From an uncultured Oscillospiraceae bacterium (lineage in GTDB: Bacteria > Bacillota > Clostridia > Oscillospirales > Ruminococcaceae): 5,263 nucleotides of DNA. The stretch is from assembly GCA_900552845.1 (NCBI GenBank), contig USBC01000129.1, positions 1-5,263 of the forward strand, written 5' to 3'. A program made the position numbers and the translations under genes. Below the pieces are notes generated by a model that made no database searches, was not told where the DNA came from, and saw only the letters and a program-made list of their open reading frames with translations. Positions 1-5,263 of this stretch are shown piece after piece (position 1 is the stretch's first letter; each line of letters opens with the position of its first letter).

Positions 1-552
1 ATTAGTGAAAAGCAAAAACAATCGGCTGAATTCCGGAACCTCCCGCAGCACGGAAACAGCAGAAGACATTGCTTCCATACCATACATGAGGGTGGCAAAG
101 CCCAGCAAAATAGTGCCGGTATCCTTCTTTTTATCCTCCTTACAGAACATATAAAAAATGATACCGATGAGCGCAAGAGCCGGTGTAAAGGAAGTCGGCT
201 TAAAAAGATTCACCAAAAAACTGGTTCCTTCAATCCCTGAAAGACTGAGGATCCACGCTGTGACCGTGGTTCCGATATTGGCGCCCATGATAACGCCGAT
301 GGACTGCCGCAGCGTCATCAACCCCGAGTTAACAAAGCCTACCACCATGACTGTGGTGGCAGAGGAGCTTTGGATTACAGCAGTAACGCCAAGTCCTGCC
401 AAAAGCCCCTTCAAGCGACTTTTGGTCATCTTCTCCAGTAATGAGCTTAACCCGCTGCCTGCCCGTCGCTCCAATGCCTGCCCCATCAAGCTCATTCCGA
501 ACAGAAAAAGGCACAGTCCGCCAATCAGGTTCAATGCGTTAAAAATAGTCAT
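1..552 (-). CDS. Na+/phosphate cotransporter, NptA/PNaS family (N-terminal 184 residues, runs off the window)
   Basis: This is an inner-membrane carrier expected to import inorganic phosphate with sodium. Translation from the ATG at 552-550 gives a strongly hydrophobic protein. The first membrane segment is around residues 5-24. The diagnostic QSSSATT motif is at 61-67, at the start of a second hydrophobic stretch, and GANIGTT at 90-96 is the other conserved family turn. Further membrane segments lie around 122-137 and 145-165, split by a lysine-rich loop (KEDKKK, 138-143). Family members are normally more than 300 residues, often about 550 with a C-terminal PhoU-like domain, so the 3' part is missing here only because the window ends. 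The likely ribosome binding site is AAAGGA 8 nt before the start, with a stronger AGGAGG further upstream. It has its own Pho box and follows the terminator of the phoBR-like operon, so phosphate-starvation induction is likely. Family assignment is firm; the transported ion is inferred from the family and context. Confidence 0.92.
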   Translation of the reverse strand, partial: MTIFNALNLIGGLCLFLFGMSLMGQALERRAGSGLSSLLEKMTKSRLKGLLAGLGVTAVIQSSSATTVMVVGFVNSGLMTLRQSIGVIMGANIGTTVTAWILSLSGIEGTSFLVNLFKPTSFTPALALIGIIFYMFCKEDKKKDTGTILLGFATLMYGMEAMSSAVSVLREVPEFSRLFLLFTN

Positions 553-613
553 TTTACAATTCCTTTCCCTTCTCCTCCTGATATATTAAGAATAGTAAAG
601 AAAGGTCAAAACC

Positions 614-643
614 ATTATCAAGGATTTGTAAAATCAATGTAAA
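614..643 (-). promoter_or_regulatory. Candidate promoter of the Na+/Pi transporter gene
   Basis: On the minus strand a TTTACA hexamer (643-638) is followed after 18 bp by GATAAT (619-614). These are 5/6 matches to sigma-A -35 and -10 elements. Transcription would start near 607, leaving a leader of roughly 55 nt before the ATG at 552. The -35-like hexamer is also the middle repeat of the Pho box, consistent with an activator placed on or beside RNA polymerase. Other AT-rich -10 candidates (for example around 575-595) exist, so the exact promoter is uncertain. Confidence 0.45.
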
Positions 644-654
644 GTTGCGGTAAA
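627..654 (-). promoter_or_regulatory. Pho box: three TTTACA-type direct repeats at 11-bp period
   Basis: Read on the minus strand the site is TTTACC (654-649), 5 bp, TTTACA (643-638), 5 bp, TTTACA (632-627). Hexamers separated by exactly 5 bp give one repeat per helical turn, which is the architecture of PhoP/PhoB sites (TT(A/T)ACA-N5 repeats in Gram-positives). It lies between the terminator of the upstream operon and the transporter gene, in the right orientation to activate the latter. A weaker fourth match (TTGATA, 621-616) continues the phase. Sequence evidence is strong; binding by the regulator encoded in this window is inferred. Confidence 0.8.
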
Positions 655-686
655 AGGAGAAGAGCCGCACGAAGCGACTCCCCTTT
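652..686 (-). terminator. Rho-independent terminator after the HD-domain gene
   Basis: On the minus strand a 7-bp stem is formed by GAGTCGC (680-674) and GCGGCTC (668-662) with one T-G wobble and a TTCGT loop. An outer AAAGG (686-682) can pair with CCTTT (657-653) across an asymmetric internal loop. The final tract is only four T, so termination may be partial. It lies about 22 bp past the HD-domain stop codon and separates that operon from the phosphate transporter. Confidence 0.65.
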
Positions 687-707
687 GGCTTAACTATTGA
701 AAAAGCA

Positions 708-1364
708 TCAAATAAGCTGCTGCTCGTTGATCATCAGCTTAAACTGAAGCCCGAGTGTTTCTGCCGCCTTGCGGCACAGCAGCATACGCTGCATAAAGAT
801 CTCGAAATAATCCATCACCGAGCTGAAATGAGTATCGACCGTCAGTTTGAGTTTGATAAGAGTGTGCGCCTCGTTGATCTTCAATTCCGCCTTGGTGACA
901 GAATAATTAACGCGGTCGTGAATATCAAAGGTGGCTGGATCGGTATTGTGGACGCGATTGCGCCGCACATCACTTTTATCTGCCAGAATAAGCGCTGCTG
1001 CAACCGGACTGACCGGCACTCCGGTGCCCTCGTCATGGTTGCCGATCGCAGAAACGATCATAGCAATTTCCTCGGGATTGAACCTGAGATGATCGAGAAT
1101 ACGGAATGCCATAATCGCTCCGCTTTGGCTGTGATCGACACGGTTGATGAGATTTCCGATATCATGCAGGTAGCCTGCGATCTTTGCCAGCTCAACGGTA
1201 CGCTCCGGATAGCCCAGCGTCTGCAGGATATATCCTGCCTTTTCTGCCACCAGCGTAACATGGGCAAAGCTATGCTCGGTAAAGCCCAGCGCCGCCAGTG
1301 CGGCATCTGCCTGCCGGATATAGGTATTGACGGCTTCGTCGTGCCGGATCTCTTCGTAAGTCAA
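708..1364 (-). CDS. HD-domain phosphohydrolase, third gene of the phoBR-like operon
   Basis: This is a predicted soluble metal-dependent phosphohydrolase of 218 residues with an HD fold. The metal-binding signature is in order: H35 (in SFAHV), the HD doublet H67-D68 (in YLHDIGN), H110-D111 (in GNHDEG) and D129 (in LADKSD). All expected ligands are present, so the enzyme should be active. The substrate cannot be read from sequence; the superfamily covers nucleotides, cyclic dinucleotides, (p)ppGpp and other phosphoesters. The start is a TTG at 1364-1362. It is chosen because GAGGAG (1377-1372) lies 7 nt upstream and no nearby ATG has a comparable site. The gene begins 4 nt after the kinase stop and its ribosome binding site lies in the last kinase codons, so the genes are almost certainly co-transcribed and probably translationally coupled. 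A hairpin terminator follows. The long plus-strand frame antisense to it (828-1400) is a shadow. Confidence 0.88.
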   Translation of the reverse strand: MTYEEIRHDEAVNTYIRQADAALAALGFTEHSFAHVTLVAEKAGYILQTLGYPERTVELAKIAGYLHDIGNLINRVDHSQSGAIMAFRILDHLRFNPEEIAMIVSAIGNHDEGTGVPVSPVAAALILADKSDVRRNRVHNTDPATFDIHDRVNYSVTKAELKINEAHTLIKLKLTVDTHFSSVMDYFEIFMQRMLLCRKAAETLGLQFKLMINEQQLI

Positions 1365-1368
1365 GTGA

Positions 1369-2718
1369 TCACTCCTCTGTTTTTGGAAATACTACGGTAA
1401 ATGTGGTTCCTTTACCGGTCACACTGTCCATTTGGATCTTTGCGTGGTGGATCATTGCCGCGTGCTTAACGATGGATAGCCCCAATCCGGTGCCGCCAAC
1501 CTCCTTGGAGCGGCTTTTATCCACCCGATAAAACCGTTCAAAAATCCGCTCCCGACTTTCCTCCGGTATGCCGATGCCGGTATCGGCGACCGTTATGCGA
1601 ATATCCTCGGGATAATTACTTACCTGCACCTTTACGCTGCCGCCTGTGCGATTATATTTGATTGCATTATCGCAAAGATTGAAGATCATGCTGTAAAGCA
1701 CCGGCGGAATACCATCCACCACAGCAGACTCTCCCCGCAAAGTAAGGGTCACGTCCGCCTCGGCTGCTTCTGACTGCAGGCTGTCCACTGCATTTTCCGC
1801 AATACGGTACAGGTCCACCGACTGCCGCTGCATACCGGCTGCGCCGCCATCTAATCGGGTCAAATTGATAATGTCCTCCACCAAAGCAGTAAGGCGCAGC
1901 GCCTCCTGCCGGATCTTATGGGCGAAAGGTCGGATATCCTGCTGCTTCACCAAACCATTTTCCATCAACTCGGCATACCCGGAAATCGCATGCAGCGGAG
2001 TTTTCAACTCATGGGAAACATTTGCGGTGAACTCCTGCCGGATCTGTGAATTCTTTTCGAGCTTTTCCTGATCCTGACGGATCTGTGTCTGCTGCAGTGC
2101 CATACGACGCAGCAGCGGTTCAATCTCTGAATATTCCTCCTGCCCCACATATTTTTGCGGCTCATCAAGGTTGAGCGCATTGATCGGCTCTACAATGACA
2201 TCGGACAAGCGCGCGGCAAGGATAAAGGAAAGTGCCAGCGCCAGCAGAAGAATCACACAGATAGGCTGTGCAAATCCCACCAACAGCACCCAGACCGAAT
2301 GCTGCTGCGCGGAAAGTCGGATCACCGTTCCGTCGGGAAGCAATCGGGCACAGTACAAACTGCGGCTGGCAAGGGTATCTGAGTAGCGGCTGCTTTCACC
2401 GGTTCCGCTTTCCAAAGCCTGCTGTACCTCCTCACGCGCCAGATGGTTTTCCATCTGTTCTGCATCGTTTTCATTATCATATAGTACGGTTCCGTCCGCT
2501 GCAATCCATGTGATTCGATAATCCTCGGTATTAAGGCTTGTAAAAAAGTTCTTGCCGTTCATTGTCACGCCCTGCGCAACTATTTCGGTGCCCATGCGCA
2601 GTTGGTTCTGCTGCACATTTGTAAAATAGCTGTACAGCACGCCCATCACAAGCACCAGCGAAAGCACCAATACCACCAATGCAGCCAACCAAATAGATCG
2701 GAATATTTTTTTACTCAT
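1369..2718 (-). CDS. phoR: PhoR-like membrane sensor histidine kinase
   Basis: This 449-residue sensor kinase should autophosphorylate and pass phosphate to the adjacent response regulator. Membrane segments lie around residues 9-31 and 142-168. They bracket an extracytoplasmic sensor of about 110 residues with PAS-like features (RITWIAADGTVLYDN at 68-82, then ENH and SRYSDTL). A short linker (PINALNLDEPQ) stands where a HAMP would be. The DHp helix has the HELKTPL box with phosphoacceptor H236. The ATPase part has the N box (N347, N351), G1 box (DTGIGIP from D379), F box (F393, F396) and G2 box (GGTGLGLS, 408-415), all intact. The ATG at 2718 is preferred to an upstream in-frame start at 2871 because GGAGG (2729-2725) is 6 nt away and the membrane segment follows at once. 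ATGAGTAA overlaps the regulator's end by 8 bp. The phosphate role rests on the Pho boxes and the neighbouring transporter; the kinase class itself is certain. Confidence 0.93.
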   Translation of the reverse strand: MSKKIFRSIWLAALVVLVLSLVLVMGVLYSYFTNVQQNQLRMGTEIVAQGVTMNGKNFFTSLNTEDYRITWIAADGTVLYDNENDAEQMENHLAREEVQQALESGTGESSRYSDTLASRSLYCARLLPDGTVIRLSAQQHSVWVLLVGFAQPICVILLLALALSFILAARLSDVIVEPINALNLDEPQKYVGQEEYSEIEPLLRRMALQQTQIRQDQEKLEKNSQIRQEFTANVSHELKTPLHAISGYAELMENGLVKQQDIRPFAHKIRQEALRLTALVEDIINLTRLDGGAAGMQRQSVDLYRIAENAVDSLQSEAAEADVTLTLRGESAVVDGIPPVLYSMIFNLCDNAIKYNRTGGSVKVQVSNYPEDIRITVADTGIGIPEESRERIFERFYRVDKSRSKEVGGTGLGLSIVKHAAMIHHAKIQMDSVTGKGTTFTVVFPKTEE

Positions 2719-3388
2719 GGGGTGCCTCCAGTTTGTAGCCGACCCCGCGCACCGTTTGCAGAATGTCCCCAGCAGGTCCCAGCTTGGTGCGAAGGGTACC
2801 GATGTGAACATCGACGGTTCTGGTTTCTCCGTAATAATCAGCTCCCCACACAGCGGAAAGCAGGCGGTCACGGGTAAAGACCAGCCCCGGGTTTTCCATA
2901 AAGAGTCTTAACAGATCGTATTCCTTAAGGGTAAGAGTCACGGGAGAGCCATCTACCTCAACGGCATGACGCGCTTCATCTAACAGAATGCCGCCCTGCC
3001 GCAGCACGGTAGGCTCTGCCCTATGACCTGTGCGGCGTAGTACCGCACGAATACGGGAAACCATTTCCATCATACCAAATGGCTTGGTAAGATAATCATC
3101 TGCGCCGAGATCCAAACCGATGACGCGATCGTACTCGGTACCCTTGGCAGTCGCCATGATTACAGGAATATCTGCGGTAGCGGGCACTGCGCGCAGTTTT
3201 TTTAGAATGGAAATACCGTCCTCACCCGGCAGCATAATATCCAGCATTACAAGTTCCGGTGTTTCCTTTCGCATTGCCTGCCAGAATTCTTCGCCATCGG
3301 CGCAGCCGGCAGCGGAAAAGCCCGCCGCCTGCAAAGCATATACCATCAGATCACGGATACTGCCGTCATCTTCCACACAATAGATCAT
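2711..3388 (-). CDS. phoB: PhoB/PhoP-like response regulator, OmpR family
   Basis: This is a DNA-binding transcription regulator of 225 residues, the usual length for the OmpR/PhoB family. The N-terminal receiver domain (about 1-118) has the acidic pocket E6-D7-D8, phosphoacceptor D50 (in VMLDIMLPGEDG), T80 and K102 (in TKPF). The C-terminal winged-helix domain (about 126-222) has the typical LTLKEYDLL strand-helix start, the recognition helix region RTVDVHIGTLRTKL and the terminal hairpin VRGVGYKLE. The ATG at 3388-3386 is chosen over an upstream in-frame ATG (3451) because AGGAGG (3401-3396) lies 7 nt before it and the residue after the start begins the receiver's first beta strand. It overlaps the kinase start by 8 bp. 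A Pho box upstream suggests autoregulation. The symbol reflects family and phosphate context; in Bacillus-type nomenclature it would be phoP. Confidence 0.93.
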   Translation of the reverse strand: MIYCVEDDGSIRDLMVYALQAAGFSAAGCADGEEFWQAMRKETPELVMLDIMLPGEDGISILKKLRAVPATADIPVIMATAKGTEYDRVIGLDLGADDYLTKPFGMMEMVSRIRAVLRRTGHRAEPTVLRQGGILLDEARHAVEVDGSPVTLTLKEYDLLRLFMENPGLVFTRDRLLSAVWGADYYGETRTVDVHIGTLRTKLGPAGDILQTVRGVGYKLEAPHE

Positions 3389-3559
3389 GGCGCTTCCTCC
3401 TCTATCTGTTATCTTTATTGTATCATAGTTTTTCATTGTATGGAACAACATCTTTACAATGTAAAGTTCTTGTAAAATTTATTTGTAAAGAGTCGAAAAG
3501 GGGCGGTTTGACGCGATTTTTGTTTTTTGTCGCTTCTTTTTTCTTTTGGAGGTGCTTAT
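3389..3559. other. Divergent intergenic region between phoB-like gene and the plus-strand module
   Basis: This spacer of 171 bp holds the ribosome binding site, promoter region and Pho box of the minus-strand operon in its first 100 bp. A segment at about 3490-3547 follows, with a short G-rich stretch and then a long T-rich, pyrimidine-rich tract leading to the plus-strand ribosome binding site. On the minus strand two TACAAT-type -10 candidates (3440-3435 and 3422-3417) and a TATGAT (3427-3422) can serve the regulator gene; which one is used cannot be decided. On the plus strand TTGACG (3508-3513) resembles a -35 but has no good -10 at 16-18 bp. No tRNA or attachment-site repeat is evident inside the window. 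Confidence 0.5.
3460..3489 (-). promoter_or_regulatory. Pho box upstream of the phoB-like gene
   Basis: On the minus strand TTTACA occurs at 3489-3484, 3476-3471 and 3465-3460. The last two are separated by 5 bp (11-bp period) and the first two by 7 bp. This matches the hexamers found before the phosphate transporter and lies about 70 bp upstream of the regulator's start codon. The last repeat is also one arm of a 15-bp palindrome (CTTTACA-A-TGTAAAG, 3452-3466), adding an inverted copy. The repeat evidence is direct; autoregulation by PhoB/PhoP is inferred from the known behaviour of these systems. Confidence 0.7.
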
Positions 3560-3847
3560 ATGAAACAACCGAGGAAACGGGGAATAAAACCGGAAAACAG
3601 TAAAACGGTTAATCAATGGGGGCTGCGGGGGCGGATTCCGGTTGATCCGTTGAAGCCGCAGTATATTTGGGATAATTACTATGATGTGCCGCAGACGATT
3701 TACTATCTTGAAGAAAACACCAGAGAAATGACCGAAGAGGAAAAGGCTGATTTTAGGGCAGATCGGAAAGTTTTTAGCCAGAGGTATGTAAAGCTGATTG
3801 CGGATGAACGGGAGCGGTTGAGAAAGAAAGCGAGGGAGACTGAATGA
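3560..3847 (+). CDS. Hypothetical 95-residue charged protein, first gene of a mobile-element replication module
   Basis: I do not recognise this family. The start ATG at 3560 follows GGAGGTG (3548-3554) at a normal distance; an upstream in-frame ATG (3527) has no site and would add only 11 residues. The N-terminus is strongly basic (MKQPRKRGIKP), as if to contact nucleic acid. The middle is aromatic-rich (PQYIWDNYYDVPQTIYYLEE, about 33-52). The C-terminal third (EMTEEEKADF onward, residues 56-95) is a predicted long charged helix ending in arginine/lysine-rich turns. No membrane segment, signal peptide or catalytic motif is visible. Its stop TGA overlaps the ATG of the primase-like gene (ATGA), so the two are probably translationally coupled and may act together, for example as an accessory DNA-binding factor. 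That role is inference from arrangement only. Confidence 0.8.
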   Translation: MKQPRKRGIKPENSKTVNQWGLRGRIPVDPLKPQYIWDNYYDVPQTIYYLEENTREMTEEEKADFRADRKVFSQRYVKLIADERERLRKKARETE

Positions 3848-5263
3848 CGGATCAGCAGACCGCTCTGGAACGGCAGCGGGCGCTTTACCGAGAGAAGAAC
3901 GCCCATTTGGATCAGTTTTTAGAGCCGGTGGAGCCGTATGAGTTTTATCGGGAGATCTTCCCGAAAGGTTCTTTTGAACGAAAAGGTCATTATGAAGATG
4001 CCAAAGGCAACGCTATTGCACTGACAGTACCGAAGAAACAGGATAGCCAGGAAAATGGTGTTGCGCTGGAGATTGAGGGAGACGGTAAGACAAGAAGGCA
4101 TTTGATTACCGATGAGCTGGAGGAATTGGGTGAGATCCAGAACACAGATTTTACGATCATGTCTCCTATTTCGTATTTTGGCAGGCAGCGGAGTGGTAAG
4201 AATGCCCGCTATCTCTATGCTTTGGTTTTCGATCTGGACGGTGTTTATATGCCGCAGCTCCGGGACACGCTGCACCAGATGAATAAGGATATTATTCCCA
4301 AGGCAACCTTTATAGTAAACAGCGGAACAGGTTTGCATCTGTATTATGTGCTGACGGAGCCGGTCCCTATGTATCCGCACAATCAGAAGATTTTGAAAGA
4401 ACTGAAATACTCTCTTACCCGGCAGATATGGAACAGGTTCACCTCGTCTATTAAGGAGCCGCAAATGCAGGGCGTTTTGCAGGGATTTCGTGTAGTTGGT
4501 TCCGGTTCCAAGTTAGGACGGGACTATCCTGTGGTGGCGTATCGTTTTGGTGGTGCGGTAGAGCTGGAGAAGCTACTGGACTATATTCCTGCCAGCAATG
4601 GTGAACGGCAGCACCTGCAGGCGCTTATGAAAAAGAGCCGGTTATCTTTGGCTGAGGCCAAAGAGAAGTATCCAGACTGGTATGAGCGCAGGATTGTGAA
4701 GAAGGAGCGTAGAGGACGCTGGACGGTAAAGCGAGACCTTTATGATTGGTGGCTAAGACGGATTGCTGACGAGATTAAAGTAGGACATCGTTTTTATGGC
4801 ATTATGACGCTGGCAATCTATGCGAAGAAATGTGATATAGACGAGGACGAACTTCGGGAGGATGCTTTTGGACTACTCCAGCGATACGATGATATGAGTG
4901 TGGAGGACATCAACCGTTTTACGAAAGATGATATTGTGTGCGCTCTGGAAATGTTCAATGAAGATTATGTGACCTTTCCCAGAGATGATATTGCAAAAAT
5001 TTCTGGAATGTCTATGCCGGTTAATAAGAGAAATTGGAGAAAACAAAGAGATCATGTTCATGTCATGAATACTATGAAAACATTGAAGAAACAGTTGGGA
5101 GAATCTGTAAAGGAAGGGAGACCAAAAGGAAGCGGGACTGCAGAGAAGAAAGTGTACGAATGGCGGCAACAGCATCCAGAAGGACGGAAAGCAGATTGCC
5201 ATAGAGATACCGGACTTGATCCTAAGACGATACGCAAGTGGTGGGATGATATTTACATCACAA
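3844..5263 (+). CDS. Primase-like replication protein of a mobile element (AEP/RepB-like), 3' end outside the window
   Basis: This open frame of 473 codons has no stop before the window edge. The ATG at 3844 overlaps the previous stop and has GAGGGAG 5 nt upstream. Residues 125-230 carry the ordered landmarks of archaeo-eukaryotic-type plasmid primases: a hydrophobic strand ending FDLDG (D130, D132, metal ligands), SGTGLHLYY (S160 to H165) and FRVVGSGSK (R216 to K223), the counterpart of the R-x-PG-(S/T)-x-N-x-K motif. Around 314-345 a helical GHRFYGIMTLAIYAKK segment resembles a PriCT region. Residues 391-403 (MPVNKRNWRKQRD) and 446-467 (EGRKADC to RKWW) look like DNA-binding parts, the latter a helix-turn-helix ending near the expected C-terminus. 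From memory, similar C-termini occur in proteins of Clostridia integrative elements, usually unnamed. The likely role is priming or initiating replication of an excised element. The primase assignment is motif-based; a non-catalytic relative remains possible. Confidence 0.75.
   Translation, partial: MTDQQTALERQRALYREKNAHLDQFLEPVEPYEFYREIFPKGSFERKGHYEDAKGNAIALTVPKKQDSQENGVALEIEGDGKTRRHLITDELEELGEIQNTDFTIMSPISYFGRQRSGKNARYLYALVFDLDGVYMPQLRDTLHQMNKDIIPKATFIVNSGTGLHLYYVLTEPVPMYPHNQKILKELKYSLTRQIWNRFTSSIKEPQMQGVLQGFRVVGSGSKLGRDYPVVAYRFGGAVELEKLLDYIPASNGERQHLQALMKKSRLSLAEAKEKYPDWYERRIVKKERRGRWTVKRDLYDWWLRRIADEIKVGHRFYGIMTLAIYAKKCDIDEDELREDAFGLLQRYDDMSVEDINRFTKDDIVCALEMFNEDYVTFPRDDIAKISGMSMPVNKRNWRKQRDHVHVMNTMKTLKKQLGESVKEGRPKGSGTAEKKVYEWRQQHPEGRKADCHRDTGLDPKTIRKWWDDIYIT

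Noticed and set aside
158..589. Plus-strand open frame antisense to the transporter gene
   Set aside because: It is the mirror of the strongly supported Na+/Pi transporter frame, has no ribosome binding site and its translation shows no domain or sensible composition.
828..1400. 190-codon plus-strand frame antisense to the HD-domain gene
   Set aside because: The opposite strand carries all HD metal ligands in order; this frame looks like codon-bias shadow and lacks a ribosome binding site.
2719..2871. 51-residue N-terminal extension of the histidine kinase from an upstream ATG
   Set aside because: It would read entirely through the winged-helix part of the regulator, whereas the ATG at 2718 has GGAGG 6 nt upstream and is directly followed by the first membrane segment.
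3389..3451. 21-residue N-terminal extension of the response regulator
   Set aside because: It would run through the putative promoter and ribosome binding site, and the receiver domain normally starts as it does from the ATG at 3388.
3508..3536. TTGACG as the -35 of a promoter for the plus-strand module
   Set aside because: No acceptable -10 hexamer occurs 16-18 bp downstream, so I did not annotate a promoter there.
3513..3547. GCGA...TCGC hairpin followed by a T-rich tract as a terminator
   Set aside because: The stem is only 4 bp with a 13-nt loop, and it sits directly before a good ribosome binding site and start codon, so a pyrimidine-rich leader is the simpler reading.
3919..4464. 181-codon minus-strand frame inside the primase-like gene
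   Set aside because: The plus strand here encodes the ordered primase motifs; the minus frame has no ribosome binding site or recognisable domain.
4873..5202. 109-codon minus-strand frame rich in Phe, His and Ser near the window end
   Set aside because: It is an antisense shadow of a lysine- and glutamate-rich coding stretch; its apparent hydrophobicity comes from complementing Glu/Lys codons.

Overview
The window looks like chromosomal DNA of a Gram-positive, moderate-GC member of the class Clostridia, probably a gut Oscillospirales or Lachnospirales lineage. The basis is strong AGGAGG-type ribosome binding sites, TTTACA-type Pho boxes, a Clostridia-style PhoB/PhoR pair, and a mobile-element replication protein of a type I associate with Clostridia elements. 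The placement is an inference from protein style, not from a search.

Positions 1-3388, all on the minus strand, form a phosphate-homeostasis locus. In transcription order it holds an OmpR/PhoB-type response regulator (3388-2711), a membrane sensor histidine kinase (2718-1369, overlapping the regulator by 8 bp) and an HD-domain phosphohydrolase (1364-708, TTG start, 4 nt after the kinase stop). A hairpin terminator (about 686-652) follows. After it comes a second transcription unit that starts with a Na+/phosphate cotransporter (NptA/PNaS family), of which only the N-terminal 184 residues lie in the window. Both units are preceded by direct repeats of TTTACA on the coding strand: three at a strict 11-bp period before the transporter, and three with 11- and 13-bp steps before the regulator. 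This is the pattern of a PhoP/PhoB binding site. The parsimonious model is a phosphate-starvation two-component system that activates its own operon and the adjacent phosphate transporter.

Positions 3389-3559 are a divergent intergenic region. It carries the regulator's promoter region and Pho box and then a pyrimidine-rich leader for genes running the other way.

Positions 3560-5263, on the plus strand, have a different character. A 95-residue basic/charged protein of unknown function overlaps by 4 bp (ATGA) a long open frame that runs off the window (473 codons seen). The second protein has the landmarks of an archaeo-eukaryotic-type (RepB-like) primase: a DLD motif, an SGTGLH motif and an R-x-x-GS motif, then a PriCT-like helical region and a C-terminal helix-turn-helix-like segment. 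This looks like the replication module at one end of an integrative or mobilizable element. If so, the element boundary lies in or near 3490-3547, directly in front of the phoB-like promoter. No tRNA, rRNA, CRISPR array, transposase or integrase is visible. Most of the window is ordinary; the least-explained part is the two-gene plus-strand module and its junction with the phosphate operon.
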